Shown here: positions 32,633 through 44,340 of the stretch, in pieces | How the letters are laid out: every line of letters begins with the position of its first letter | Position numbering within the stretch: position 1 is the stretch's first letter | The notes under the pieces: model-generated | Databases searched by the model: none | Told to the model about the DNA's origin: nothing | Seen by the model: the letters and a program-made list of their open reading frames with translations, nothing else | Made by a program: the position numbers and the translations under genes | Source of the DNA: Isoetes taiwanensis | Taxonomy: Eukaryota; Streptophyta; Lycopodiopsida; Isoetales; Isoetaceae | Length of the DNA stretch: 64,000 bases | Assembly (NCBI GenBank): GCA_021234155.1 | Contig: JAJEKV010000004.1 | Span: 6,886,109 to 6,950,108, forward strand | Direction of reading: 5' to 3'

Positions 32633-33178
32633 GATTTTGGAATATGAAATACAGGTTTGCCTAAGGTTTCTCGAACGTGAAATACAGGGAATCATTTCTA
32701 TATGGGTTCACCTAAGGTTTTAGAATATGAAATGCAGAGATTCAAACCGCTACCAAAATAATTCGAACCGCTACCAAAATAATCCAATATCCTAATAAGA
32801 ATGCTTCAACCAATGCAATCAGTAATATCACTTGCCTTTTTCTTTCTCTCGACCCACCCCGCCCCCTTTTTTTAATAACCCATTCAATTATGTTGGGGGT
32901 ATGATTTATGGTCTCGGAAATGTTGATTTATGCATCCATATCAAATCCCCCTAGAATCTCCTGTGATTGTGCTATATATTATGACGAGAGGGGCCATGAT
33001 TCTGAAATATGAAGTACATGCTCGCCTAAGGTTTTGGAATATGAAATACTGGGACTCGTATCTATACAAGTTCGTGCAAGGTTTTAGATTTTGAAACACG
33101 GAGACTCAAACCTCTACCAAAATAATTCTTATCTTATCTTATTATGAATGCTTTAATCAATGCAACCAATAACAACAG
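32633..33178. repeat. Spaced direct duplication, ~190 bp
   Basis: Sequence containing GAATATGAAATAC, CTAAGGTTT, CTACCAAAATAATTC and AATGCTT.AA.CAATGCAA occurs at 32,633-32,830 and again at 32,993-33,178. The copies are diverged and non-coding. Confidence 0.65.
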
Positions 33179-36100
33179 TATTAATCTGCTATGCAGGATG
33201 TATACAGGGTGTTATGCATGCTGGATACAGAGTGCTATGCAGGCTGGATACAGGGTGTCTGCATGAAAAGGCATCACCACTATAGATCTCCATGGACCAC
33301 AATCAAGTTTGCCGGATACAAATTCTTTAGTGCACTCAGAGCCACCAGCTTATTCTCAAACAAAGTTACAGAAATGACAAAAGCCACTCAAAATCCAGAA
33401 TATGGAATTAAATTGCATTTTTTGGCAATTAGAAAATCAGGCACTAATCTAGCAGATCTACCTGTTGAGCATATGGTCTTTTGGAATGGGAAAATGAGTT
33501 TTTAGGCAATGCCCTTGCACCCAAGCATGATCGAGACGAAAGCGATATAGATAGTTAAAATACAGAGATTTGGGACAATCTAAAATGGAGCCGATGCACT
33601 AATATTGAAGACCTTGATGTTTATATACCTCATAAATTTGGTCTCTTGAAGTTCCTCAACATTAAAGTCTGTGTATACAAAAAAAGAGACACAAATTGCT
33701 GAAAAAAAACAAAGGTATAAAATTAATCACCAACGTTTATAAAATTGCATAAATAACATTTATGGGTTTTTTTGGCTAATGTTGACTGTCAGCCATTGAT
33801 GGGCAGTAGATTCGTGGCATCATTCCACATCCAGGGGCATTAACATTTTGCCACAAATAAGGCATGACAAATCCTATGGTCCCGAATGGACATATGATAT
33901 AAAAATAGCCTTGTCGCCTTCCCGAAATCACGGTATAAAAATAGCCTTGCCGCCTTCCCGAAATCACGTTTCGCTTCACTTCAAGCTAACCTCAAAAACC
34001 AGAGCAGCTCACCTCTGAAATCAGGATTTTCCATGAGCTTAGCAACTTAGCAACTTAGCTCCGACATCGGGATTTTCCATTACATCTCTCAATCTAGCCT
34101 AATAATCACAATTCAAATCACAAAATCATCCACGGAAATGGCACCAAATCTTTGCCGCAAACGAAGATCTCATCCTGGATACGGAATCGGCCTTATCAGA
34201 ATTATCTGCCCATCCGCCGCACAAAAACCACCGGAGGAACACCAAAGAACAACCAGAGAAATCGAATCAATTAAGGTCATTGTACAGTCGAATGGATGAA
34301 TTGCCAAATTGGATGGAGGAAAATGACTTCCCGCCATCTGCTCAAAACCTGCAGATGTTTCTAGAACCGACAACAATGGCATGGCAACAGGAGCTGTCAG
34401 CCCAGTATAAGTGCCCATGTGCGCTTCAGATCCCTTCCTTTTTCACACCATGCACAACAACGCCAAAATAATCACATCCCTGAAGCCAGAATGGGAAGAT
34501 TGACCTTCATCGGCCAACAAGCTCCTCAAATCAGTGCAAACATATGCCTTCCATATGAATTAGCATACAATACAAGGCCCACATCTTGGCCCAACCATGT
34601 CAGAAATACCGCCTGCAAATACCAAACGAAAATATTGCAAGCTTATGACATTAGTCACAGAGATATATTTTTAAGAGCTGCTATATTGCACTTGAGATCA
34701 CTCCTAGAGAGTTTCGTGCAATCATGCAAGCTAAAGGGAACTAGACACGCTCAAAATGAAATTGCTATGAAATTTGCAAATGTGTCATTCAAACAGCTGT
34801 TGTAGACCATGTGGACCAGTTGAATGTCGAGCAGATGGATGAGCTGCTAATCGGACTGGAACCACTTTGCATACAAAGAAGATAAGGAAACTAATTTCAT
34901 TTCAGACACATGGGTGCCTTTTGATCATGTGAAAGGTAGATGACCGTAGTTGCATGTGACATGAAAACTGAATATTTTTGCAATGTCACATAACATTGTT
35001 ATATATCCAGAATATATAGACAAGAATCGCAAGCCTTGACATTGTATAATGCAAGTTTTTCTTACCTCATTGAAGAATTACTGTAGAGCACGAGGTACAA
35101 ATTGTGTTTAGAGCAGAACTACATTGGTCTTGGACCTGGAATTTCAACTTTATTTACCAGATTGCAAGGCAACTTAGCAGTGGTATTAAGTTAAAAGTTG
35201 ATGCTGAAAGTTTTATCAGGAAGTTAGCAGATATATCATGTATTTGCATAAACAGGTGGAAATGACCAAAGAAAATAAAGATAGAAATGGTGGAAATGAC
35301 CAAACCAATTGAAACAAAATCATATTCGTATGACAAGAGATAGAAGACGTGTAAATAGAAGGAAGGAATTGACCAAATTTTGGATGGTGCTTCTTAGCAA
35401 AGTAAAGATATGTTAGTTAATGATGTGAAGATACAATTACACATGTCAATTATACACTAGTGTATAGTCTATAAGGTTAGCTTGAAAGGTAAGCCTACCT
35501 CTCCTATCCAAATTTCATGCATTGGATTGGGACATGCTTTTAGATTCCTAGATTCACCGCTGGAGGTTATTTTAGTTAGGGTGTTATTGTAGTGTATGTA
35601 TCTTATTGGTGTTTCATATCTTATATTACAATGTTAAAGTATTTTTTTAGTAAGTGTCGTTTGAATACTCCTTTTGTTAATGTTATTCCCGGGTACTCAT
35701 TTCGTTATTCTCATATTACTTAATACTTGAGCATTATCTTTTTTATTGTCCAGAGGTTCAACTGGCATGGTCCTGGCTGCAAGGTTTGTTTAATAGTGCT
35801 TTGGATTGCCAATGCATCCTCTTAGCATCCTACCTCAATGCATGGCCCCCAGCTAGACAGAGGGCATTCCATCTTGGTTCTGGTCAGCTCCTGTGCTTGA
35901 TATGGGTTACAATGTCACATTTTTCAAGAGATGTAGTCATCTGCATGCGACATCATTGCGGTGGCCCAAGATAAGATACTGATGGCTTATAAGTGTTCCT
36001 CCCTTGAGCCAGAAGTGAGGGAACCTATTCGGATTCAATATCTTCAAATTGGTTCTTATTATTAGTCTCCTATTCTGAGTGAGTATATTGTGCTTCAGGC

Positions 36101-37950
36101 GCGTGTTCATGTGGCATCTTCTTATGCTTATATAGTTAGATGAGACATATACATTTTGTACTTTCCACATCTGATTAATAAACTTTTGCTTTCGTTCTTC
36201 CCAAAAAGGGGACTTGAAGTTTATTTGCCCATGTGCATTACACACCATCCCAAATGCAAGTTCGTGCTTTCCAACAAGAATAAGCATTTTGTTCCATATA
36301 GTATCGTTCGAGCTTGAAAAAGGCGCATTATGCCCAACCAAAAAAATACCACAAAAAGTTACACTTGTTTGTGAGCATGTAAGGACTGTATTTCAGGGTA
36401 TTTATGTATGCATGTGAGCACTGTAAGCATTTGATTTGAGTCGAAGAAGTTGTCTTTCTTTCAAATGTTTGCTCAACGTTATTGTGTCTACATCGCAATA
36501 ACCAGATCCTAATTGATCAAGACAGAGGGTAAGTTTATCGGCTTTAGAGAAGAGGTGGAAAGCCTTTCAAAGTAGATACTTTGAGATCAAGATCGATGCT
36601 CTAGTCTTTGCCTATTGATCAATATTGAGATCCGTTTTCTAACATTTCCATAATCTTGCCATAATTGTAAAGCTAAGTCCAGCGGGACTGAACAGTATTT
36701 TTGTTGAACTCTTAGGATTTGGCAGAATTGTGAAAGATTGCTTGCTTGTATCTTCAAACTTAAACACGGTTGGGTGGTGAACTTGTGCCAAGAAATCCAG
36801 TTATATGATTTTACTTCGGTTATAACTGATAAGGATGCTAAGTTTTATAGAATAGAATAGAATAGAATAGTACAGGTCATTCATATGATTAAGACCTCTA
36901 TTGGACTTGGTGCTATCTCTAAATGAGCTGAGATGAAAGATGTTTAATAGATTTGAGCCGATTTCTAATTGAATTAGAATGAAAGTCTTTAATGAGAGAT
37001 AATTGAAACAAATTTTCCTCGAGATTGATATGGACGTTCAATCTCAAGAAGGGAAGGATTGTTACGGTTTTATACAGGCTTGGAGATGAGGCACAAAGTC
37101 AATAAGGAATTATAAGCAACAATCTACATAGTTTATAGATGAATCACTTTTTATTGTTAAAACTTAGTTATGAAATGTTGATATAATAGTAGGGGCTGAT
37201 AACAAGGGCTCGCCTTTTACGACCAAATCGTGGATCTGGACCAATCCAGCAAAATTGATAAGTGAAATATCTCAGTTCATTATATCTCTATCGAAACCTA
37301 CCAGAAAGGCCTAATTTGCTAGTGCTTAGTTCAAGTATCTTGTTTCCCCTTTTCTATTTGACGCTATTGTTATAAAAATGGTTCTTCTGGAAAAAGGCCC
37401 ATGAATTATATTTAAGGATGCAATTTCTTAAGATTTGCTCGCATACATTCCTTACAACTTAATTCCCAATCGTAGCTTAATCATGGACCCATACTAGCTT
37501 GATCCGCTGCAGTAGCCTGATTTAGAACTATAATTTATTGATTTCTTATTGACTAAGCAAAATAAAGCCTTCTTGCTAGAATTGAGCCAGGTTAGCTGGA
37601 ACGAGCTAATCCTAATATTGGATTAAATTCTCTTATTTAGTTTTCTTGCTAAAGGACTAAGAGTATTTGCATAGATTGTATCAAACTCTAGATGTGGATA
37701 AATACTTAACAGATATGGCAAGAACATAATGGCAAGGAAGGAAGACAAATGGTTATAACTCTGAATTACCACATTGACATCAAAAGGAAATAGGATCTCT
37801 TCAACCAAGACGACAATGAATTAGTCTATCAGTATACCTCAAAGTCTTGGTATTTATCAACTCAAATGGGAGGATTAACCAAGAAAGAACTCTATAGCAG
37901 GACTCAATAATTCTTTTTATGCAGAAATAAGTTTTATAGATCCTCAAACT
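33179..37950. other. Intergenic region, no gene recognised
   Basis: About 4.8 kb without a recognisable gene. Small features include a short GTATGCAGG..GGATACAG triplication at 33,190-33,255, a 34-bp direct repeat (TATAAAAATAGCCTTG..CCTTCCCGAAATCACG) at 33,898-33,966, and an ATAGA pentamer run at 36,849-36,870. Open frames up to about 130 codons exist on both strands but show no family signature. Confidence 0.5.
36849..36870. repeat. ATAGA pentamer microsatellite
   Basis: About four units of ATAGA. This is the complement of the TTCTA unit that tails the LINE at 62,600, so it may mark an extremely 5'-truncated minus-strand LINE insertion. Confidence 0.6.
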
Positions 37951-38120
37951 AGAAAGAAAGAAAGAAGAAAGAATGATTTTTATCGTCCACGGAGACTAAT
38001 CGGCCTATGGGACCAAATGAAGGAGTGCAATAGACTTATTACTGTTCGTGTTAACCACCCCTCCCAAAGGGTTTTCGAGGGAAAAACCATGGCAGTAATA
38101 GGAAGGCAGCTACTGTAACA
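37951..38120 (-). mobile_element. 5'-truncated LINE copy (3' UTR only)
   Basis: TTTTTATCGTCCACGGAGAC.AATCGGCCTATGGGACC and GGTTTTCGAGG.AAAAACC.TGGCAG.AATA are the reverse complement of the LINE 3' UTR at 62,450-62,600. The left side carries an AAAGA run (37,951-37,974), i.e. a TTTCT tail on the element strand. Only about 150 bp of the element is present, the usual result of abortive target-primed reverse transcription. Confidence 0.85.
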
Positions 38121-38676
38121 GAAAGAAAGCAAAATCCAGATTCAATAATCTACAACATATGGGATGGATATCCTAGAGGATAAGAGGAACAACAAAACAA
38201 ATACAAGCACGAATTTGAACAAATGGAATAGGAGGCCAAGATCTAACATGGGAGATAACCAAAACAATTCACAGAAAGCACGATGGAAAAATCAACATAA
38301 GAGAGCTTCATCAAGGAAAGGCAGGAGCGAAAACATCAAGGATGAATGGAGTTTAGAGCAAAACCTCGTCCTTATAGGAGGTAGGTGACTTTCATAGGTG
38401 TAAGTCTGTTTGATACATTGCAGCATAATAATTGGTCTTATTATCTGTTATCATTATAATAACAAAACTTAGCCTTTAAAGATTGGGTTCTAATTGTGGA
38501 CTCAACTAAGGTTGTAACCATGGACTGGGTTATGTTAAATTGCCACGTAATTTCTTCGATCAATCCTGGGAAAGGAAGGAATTGATATGGTGGTGCTTGA
38601 AGGTGCCAATATCTTTCTAGATCCTTATGAACACTGTTCCTTTTTCTATGAATGTGCAAGCACGAGGCTATAATGT
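38121..38676. other. Intergenic stretch
   Basis: No recognisable gene. A 74-codon frame rich in N, K and R (38,164-38,388) has no family resemblance and is treated as chance. Confidence 0.4.
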
Positions 38677-39276
38677 CATAGCTTGTTATTACAAAATATT
38701 TTCAATTTCATTACACAAGACAAATAGGCACAATCAATACTTGTGGATATGAGTGCAAAACACATGTGGAGATCTAGCGTGTTATGTTACACGTTGACTC
38801 AAAATTCTACCCAAGCATTCAGATGTGGATAGATTGACCCATATTGATCTATGAGATGGCGTTCAACAGTTTAAGAGTTAAAGCCCCTTTCTTTGTGTAA
38901 TGCCATGTTTTGGTTCAAATTGTGTTAGCAGTCTATCTATAAACTTGCAATTCCATCTGGCAATATTACGGATAGCTTGTTATTACAAAACATTTTCAAT
39001 TTCATTACACAAGACAAATAGGAACAATCGATACATGTGGATATGGGTGCAAAACACATGTGGGGATCTCCTCTTTATTGTAGCGTGTTATGTTACATGT
39101 TGACGCAAAATTCTACCCAAGCATTTAGATGTGGATAGATTGGACCCATATTGATCTATACGATGGCTTTCAACAGTTTAAGAGTTAAAGCCCCTTTCTT
39201 TGTGTAATGCCATGTTTTGGCTCAAATTGTGTTAACAGTCTATCAATAAACTTGCAATTCCACCTGGCAATTTTGA
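38677..39276. repeat. Tandem duplication, two ~300-bp units
   Basis: 38,677-38,971 is repeated head-to-tail at 38,972-39,276 with scattered substitutions and a 13-bp insertion near 39,068. Each unit ends in CAATTCCA.CTGGCAAT.TT. Non-coding as far as visible. Confidence 0.85.
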
Positions 39277-39900
39277 AGGTAAAGGTCACTTTCAAAAACT
39301 ATGATAAGAATCAGATACGTATTTTATCTTACTGTCTTTGTGCTGATATTAATGTAATTGTTAAAGGATATGGAGGCATCGGTTGCTCTTATTGTCTCCC
39401 TGGGTGGACACTTTCCTATAATGAGAGTTGCGTCAAGCTTCCGAATGCAAATATGTTTTCATCCTTTTCAACATCCATGAAGCTTTCTCTTCCACCTCAA
39501 AGATCCAAACCAAGGGTGATGTGCACAAGGGTGTTAAGGGATGGGGATCAAGCATCGTAATGATATTTAGCACAAAGGTAAGTGTTAGCACTTTTTCTAA
39601 AAGAGGGTTGTTGAGTTCATATATCAGACACAGTAGTGGATAATATTCCACCCAATTCATAATCTAAAATTCAAAGATCGACATATGAATGTAGCCGGAA
39701 CTGTTGACTCTCTTGCTGAAACTTCCAGAATCAATGAGCTGTCTAAGGAGCATTTTACGAAACATTTGAGGCATTTGAAGTGTTTGTCGAAAACCTCGAT
39801 CAAACTGTTCAAGAGATAAAGTAACAACTTCAGATGTCAAACTCAGGCCTTACTCTTATGTTGATTTTTTGTATAGCAAGTTTGAACTGTATAGCTTTTC
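39277..39900. other. Unassigned stretch upstream of the NOP16-like pseudogene
   Basis: Frames such as KGYGGIGCSYCLPGWTL (about 39,365) look exon-like in composition, but I cannot assign them. They may be degraded exons of a host gene or upstream parts of the pseudogene. Confidence 0.3.
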
Positions 39901-40445
39901 ATGGGAGTTAAATATGTATGCAATGCATCTGTTTACAAATTAGAATGGACTAAGAAAACTGTCTTGGAGAACTATCAGGCTTTGGGTCTAGTTGTTGATT
40001 CCAATGCCCCAAATGCCAGTCATGAAAGTCCAATGCAATTGATTGATTTGGCATATCTAGATGATAGAAAAGATTATGAATTAGATGGTAATCTTTTATC
40101 TCCTTTGTATAGTTTCTGTACTTTAATTTTGGTAATTGTATTCTAAGTAACCAAATTCTGTGTTTTGATTTAGATGTTAGATCTGCATTAGGAAAAAGAT
40201 GGGAACACTGCTCCTTTGCAACGGCTTACAAAAATGCAACGGGGCGTATATTAGTCATCTTATATTAAAATATGGCGACAACTATGATATAAGTTAATGT
40301 GTGTTTTAAAGCATCATACTGATTGCGGATTATTCCTGGGGGCTGATTACTGGTTCTGCAGGTAATGTCACGGGATATGAAGCTGAATAAGATGTAGCAT
40401 ACTACGTCCGCTTTCGGGAAATTGTGTTTAAGATTTCATGCTTAG
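39901..40445 (+). pseudogene. NOP16-like ribosome biogenesis gene fragment
   Basis: Three exon-like pieces in order resemble the C-terminal half of plant nucleolar protein 16. They are WTKKTVLENYQALGLV (to 40,087), DVRSALGKR then a frame change and PLQRLTKMQR / LILKYGDNYD (40,174 to about 40,293), and DMKLNKM-stop-HTTSAFGKLCLRFHA (40,362-40,445). The introns between are retained, so it arose by DNA duplication, not retroposition. A TAG stands where the family has Gln (40,395), and a frameshift breaks exon 2. The N-terminal basic region is not found. NOP16 acts in 60S subunit assembly in the nucleolus; this copy looks dead. Confidence 0.6.
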
Positions 40446-40709
40446 ATGAAATGTGATTCACATGATAATAGATTATTTGCTGAACCAGAGAGCAAGTGTA
40501 TGGATTTATGTTTGTACATGCAAGACCTTTGCATGTCCGACAGACTCTATTCTCTCTGAATAAGACTACAAATCGATCATCTAAGTTTGTAGAAACTAAT
40601 GATGTTTAACATTGACATTGGTTTTCTTCAAGTGTTTAAATCAATGTTCTTGCTTCATTTTGATGCGCTAGGAGAGACTACTTGAGGAGCCAACCTCTAT
40701 CTTTTGATG
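40446..40709. other. Flank between pseudogene and minus-strand gypsy element
   Basis: About 260 bp, nothing recognised. Confidence 0.4.
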
Positions 40710-40822
40710 TAGCAGGTAGGTAATGGAGTTTGAAAGCGTCCTTACAAGCACTCCATGTAATTTGGCTCTGAACGAAAAGATTATCTTTCTTATACTGATC
40801 CCACTATATCTTAGCAGGTCAG
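40710..40822 (-). repeat. Displaced gag fragment of element 3
   Basis: AGCAGGTAGGTAATGGAGTTTGAAAGC... matches 42,921-43,030 with several substitutions and joins RT sequence directly at about 40,823. This suggests recombination between two copies of the family. Confidence 0.8.
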
Positions 40823-41940
40823 AGGAGCTGCCCTTCTTGGAAAATTGCTTAACAAACTTGCGATAATACCCAACTAAACCCAGAAATGCCCTGATTTCTC
40901 ATACAGATTAAGGTTGAGGCCATTCCTGTATGGCTTTTACCTTTTTTCGAATCCGGTTCAATTCCCTTGCTGGAGACAACATGGCCCAAATAAATCAACT
41001 ACTCTTGGACAAAACTGCATTTGGAAAGTTTACCGTAGAGCTTATGTTGTCTCGAGAGATTCAAAACTGCACGTAAGTGCTCCACATGCTCTTCTAGCAT
41101 TTCAGAGTAAATCAAAATGTCATCGAAGACGAGCACGAATTGATCAAGCTGAGCCTGGAAAACATCGTTCATAAGCCTCATAAAAGTGGCTGGCGCGTTG
41201 GTAAGCCCAAATGGCATTACTACAAATTCATAATGTCCATGTCTTGTATGAAAAACAGTTTTAGGAATATCTTCGTCCCTCATTCTGATCTGGTGGTAGC
41301 CGGAGTGCAAATCAATCGTAGAAAATAATTTGTTACCACTTGATTGATCAAACAGATCATCTACTCTGGGCAAAGCATAACCATTCTTGATAGTAATCTG
41401 ATTTAGCAACCTATAATCAACACATAGGCGTAAACTGCCATCTTTTTTCTCTACAAATAGGACATGAGCTCCAAATGGAGATGTGCTAAGCTTAATAAAT
41501 CCTTGCTCCACTAATTCTTCCAGTTGCTTCTTTAATTCCACCATCTCCACAGCATTAAAACAGTAAGGAGGTCGTGAAGATGGTGCAGATCCAGGGAACA
41601 ATTTGATTTCATGGTTCACCTCACGAAAGGGAAGTAATTCTATAAGCTTATCAGGAAACACATCTTTGGATTCCTCTAACAAAGTCTGAATAAGCTGAGG
41701 AACGACGGTTTCTTGCACCTCCGCAGCCTTAGTTAGCATTCCAACATATATAACCCCACCTTTGCGCAAATAGCGCTTAGCCTGCTTACACGATAATACA
41801 GGAGGACCAGAAATCATAGGGCGGCTACCCAGTCTCTTAAATAAACCATCTGGCAACATGCAGAGGATAGCCCTCTTCTTACAATCTATACAGAGGATAG
41901 CCCTCTTCTTACAATCTATATAGGCGCCTACGGCTCTCAA
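40823..41940 (-). pseudogene. Reverse transcriptase fragment of element 3
   Basis: Gypsy RT signatures on the minus strand include [30 protein letters not shown], split here as [16 protein letters not shown] and LCVDYRLLN, then [45 protein letters not shown] and the catalytic box FDDILIYS (first residue of the usual VFFDD shortened to VFDD). The frame breaks at about 40,999, after which KCSFVQE..IYLGHVVSSKGIEPD and [17 protein letters not shown] follow in other registers. The copy is inactive. Confidence 0.88.
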
Positions 41941-42339
41941 CTATGATATCCTCAGAATTAAATCATACTTCCCCAGATCAAGTACTTCAAAATTAGCACG
42001 AAATACTAATCCACAGAGTTTAAATTCCAACTGAGGAATACAACCATTTGACTTCTTAATCACACCATCTGTTAATTCTACAGATCTAGGGTGTCGTGCA
42101 GTCATATGCAAACCCAACTGATCAACCAGTCTAGGTGAAATGAAATTATGCATACTACTAATGTCATTCAAAAAATGAAAATGTTGCGTTTGAATGCTAC
42201 CTGGAAGATGGATTATGTCAGTAGCAAGATATTCTAGAGGATCTCCACCAATAGCATAAGCGCGCATGTCTGGTTCCACTTTTGATTCTTCCAGCGTAAC
42301 GCCTTGGGCCCGTGCAGGCCTCTCCTCAGTACGAAACAC
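41941..42339 (-). pseudogene. Protease region of element 3
   Basis: The frame shows the layout of a gypsy aspartic protease (HNFISPRLVDQLGL, then GLVFRANFEVLDLGKYDLIL), but the DTGS/DSGA active-site motif reads NDISSM, so the catalytic core is lost. It would have cleaved the Gag-Pol polyprotein. Confidence 0.75.
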
Positions 42340-42439
42340 TCTGCGTACTCATTGCTTGTCTATTCCAATTTCCTGGAGTCCCACCACTAGCCTGAGGTTG
42401 ATTGTCCTGGTTCCCATAAGCAGCATTTCTGTCATACTC

Positions 42440-43278
42440 AGCAGTTCCAGCATATTGCCCTGCATTATTCATGTTTCTCCATTTGCGGGGACAATGTGTC
42501 GCATTATGCCCAGCCTCTTTGTAGAAGATACATAATCCTTCCCCACGACATCATTCTTGTTCCTCCTGGCTCATCTGAGCTGGTGCATTTATCTACCGTG
42601 CAGGCGTAGAACATACATTTCCTCCAGGACCACCAGAAGCAACAAAACCCCTTTCTCTCTGCTTATGAAGATTTTCCCTTGCAAGCTTCCAGTGTTTGGC
42701 TGCTTCTTCCCGACTCTGTTGTCTTCCAAGCTAGGATATGTCACTCCCCCTACTAATAAAATCAGCTCGGGCTTCAACTCAGGAATAAACTTATCGGCTA
42801 ATTGTGCCACTGTCATAGTTGGTCTATATGGCTGTAATGCCCTAAACTTGTTGGCATATCCTTCCACAGTGTTCTCTTGGACAAGATTTTGGAATTTGTT
42901 CATTTGCTCCAGTTCAAAACTAGCAGGTAGGTAATGGAGTTTGAAAGCATCCTTACAAGTACTCCATGTAATTTGGTTCAGAGCCAAAAGATTATCTTTT
43001 TTATACTGATCCCACCATATCTTAGCAGGTCCAGTCAACAACATATCAGCAATAGTTGCCTTCAGCAGCTCTGGGGTTTTCTTTACTTTGAAGTATAACT
43101 CAATTCCCTTTAGCCATGCATCAGCATCCTCACCTGTAATATCCTTGCAACTGAAAGTCTCCCTTTTGAGCTGCTTCAAAACCTTATTAACTTCATCAAG
43201 GTCGTCCTCCTCCTTAGCAACCGATTGTTGCATTGCTATCTCTGGCTCCCGAATTGTCACCTCGTTTCTAGACATCCT
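42440..43278 (-). pseudogene. Gag of element 3
   Basis: Starts MSRNEVTIREPEIAMQQ (43,278). It shows the gypsy Gag core (DADAWLKGIELYF, MLLTGPAKIWWDQYK, FKLHYLPASFELEQMNKF, NTVEGYANKFRAL), then loses frame near 42,600. A zinc knuckle remains near 42,480-42,530 as CIFYKEAGHNATHC, where the second Cys is Tyr. Degenerate. Confidence 0.85.
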
Positions 43279-43396
43279 GCTATTCACCTGGCAAAGGACA
43301 ATAATGGTTATTCCCACGCCAAACCATTCTACTTTATAGTAGAATTCCCTAATTCTTATCCCATGATTCCTACATCCTGAAGGTGTCAGAAACCTT

Positions 43397-43409
43397 CGCT
43401 TTGATACCA
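43397..43409 (-). promoter_or_regulatory. Primer binding site of element 3
   Basis: On the minus strand TTGGTATCAAAGCG follows the LTR end CGTCTCA, matching the initiator-Met tRNA primer pattern TGGTATCARAGC. Confidence 0.8.
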
Positions 43410-43411
43410 AC

Positions 43412-44340
43412 TGAGACGGACCTAGCCCTTTCGACATGAGCTGTCACTCGCATTACACAATTACATTTAAAATAAGATAGACCTAGCTATCATGTAATCT
43501 TAAACATTCATGAACTGCAAAATCTCCATAGATCACAATAAATTCACATTGATCACAAGGTGACAACAACTCATATATATAACATTCGAAGGACACACAT
43601 CACCCAGCATGAGATCACACTACAGATAACCTCACTGCTTATAGAGTTTGTATGCTAACAGCATATCAAAGGGTAACAAAAAACGTCTGTACAAGCTAAA
43701 ATACACAAGTTCACTTAGATCTTCCATCTGAGATGACTGATGAAGACCCAGTAGAACCAGAATCGTCGGAAGGTTCATCTCCTGTCTCTGCTCATAGTAT
43801 ATTTGTCGGAAGAGGTGCTTCGACACCAGCTCTGGCTCGTCCCAGGTTTCCTGGAACCACCACGTCACAAAGGAGTCTAAGTGTAACGTGATATTGGGCT
43901 CATTCGGACGTGCCATCTTTAATAGACATACAACAAGCAAGAGGGGGTTAGTCCACCCGAGTAGTAGGAAAAACTGGGGTAGGGTGGAACAACCATACTA
44001 GTAATGAAACAGCCATCCATGTTCGATACACACTATAGCAACTTACCTCTCTCCATTTTCCTGCAAGACATTAGACTATTAATCTCATACAGTCTTTATG
44101 CATCTGGAACCACCACGCCACAAAGGAGTCTAAGTGTAACGTGATACTGGGCTCATTCGGATGTGCCATCTTTAATAGACATACAACAAGCAAGAGGGGG
44201 TTAGTCCACCCGAGTAGTGGGAAAAACTGGGGTAGGGAACCAACAACCATACTAGTAATGAAATAGCCATCCATGTTCGATACACACTACAGCAACTTAC
44301 CTCTCTCCATTTTCCTGCAAGACGTTAGACTATTAATCTC
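43412..44340 (-). repeat. 5' LTR (partial) of element 3 with internal 240-bp duplication
   Basis: It begins next to the primer site (CGTCTCA on the minus strand). 43,850-44,090 and 44,100-44,340 are tandem copies of one 240-bp block. At 44,340 the sequence switches to plus-orientation LTR sequence, forming an inverted junction. It matches 45,420-46,113 and 47,690-48,012 in reverse orientation. Confidence 0.85.
43632..43916 (-). pseudogene. LTR-encoded small ORF, copy 1
   Basis: MARPNEPNITLHLDSF, WDEPELVSKH and LFRQIYYEQRQ are seen, matching the small ORF at 45,618-45,872. A deletion relative to that copy shifts the frame after EQRQ. No domain recognised. It lies within the LTR about 500 bp before the primer site. 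Confidence 0.45.

Larger units (their letters stand above)
40710..43411 (-). mobile_element. Decayed Ty3/gypsy element (element 3), minus strand
   Basis: Reading right to left: primer site (43,397-43,409), gag (43,278 to about 42,440), protease (42,339-41,941), RT (41,940 to about 40,823), then a displaced 110-bp piece of gag (40,710-40,822) that repeats 42,905-43,020. RNase H, integrase and the 3' LTR are missing on the left. Its 5' LTR continues at 43,412. It is a different family from elements 1 and 2. Confidence 0.85.

Noticed and set aside
35937-36341. 134-codon minus-strand frame as a gene
   Set aside because: Composition is plausible, but no family could be recognised and no flanking exons were found.
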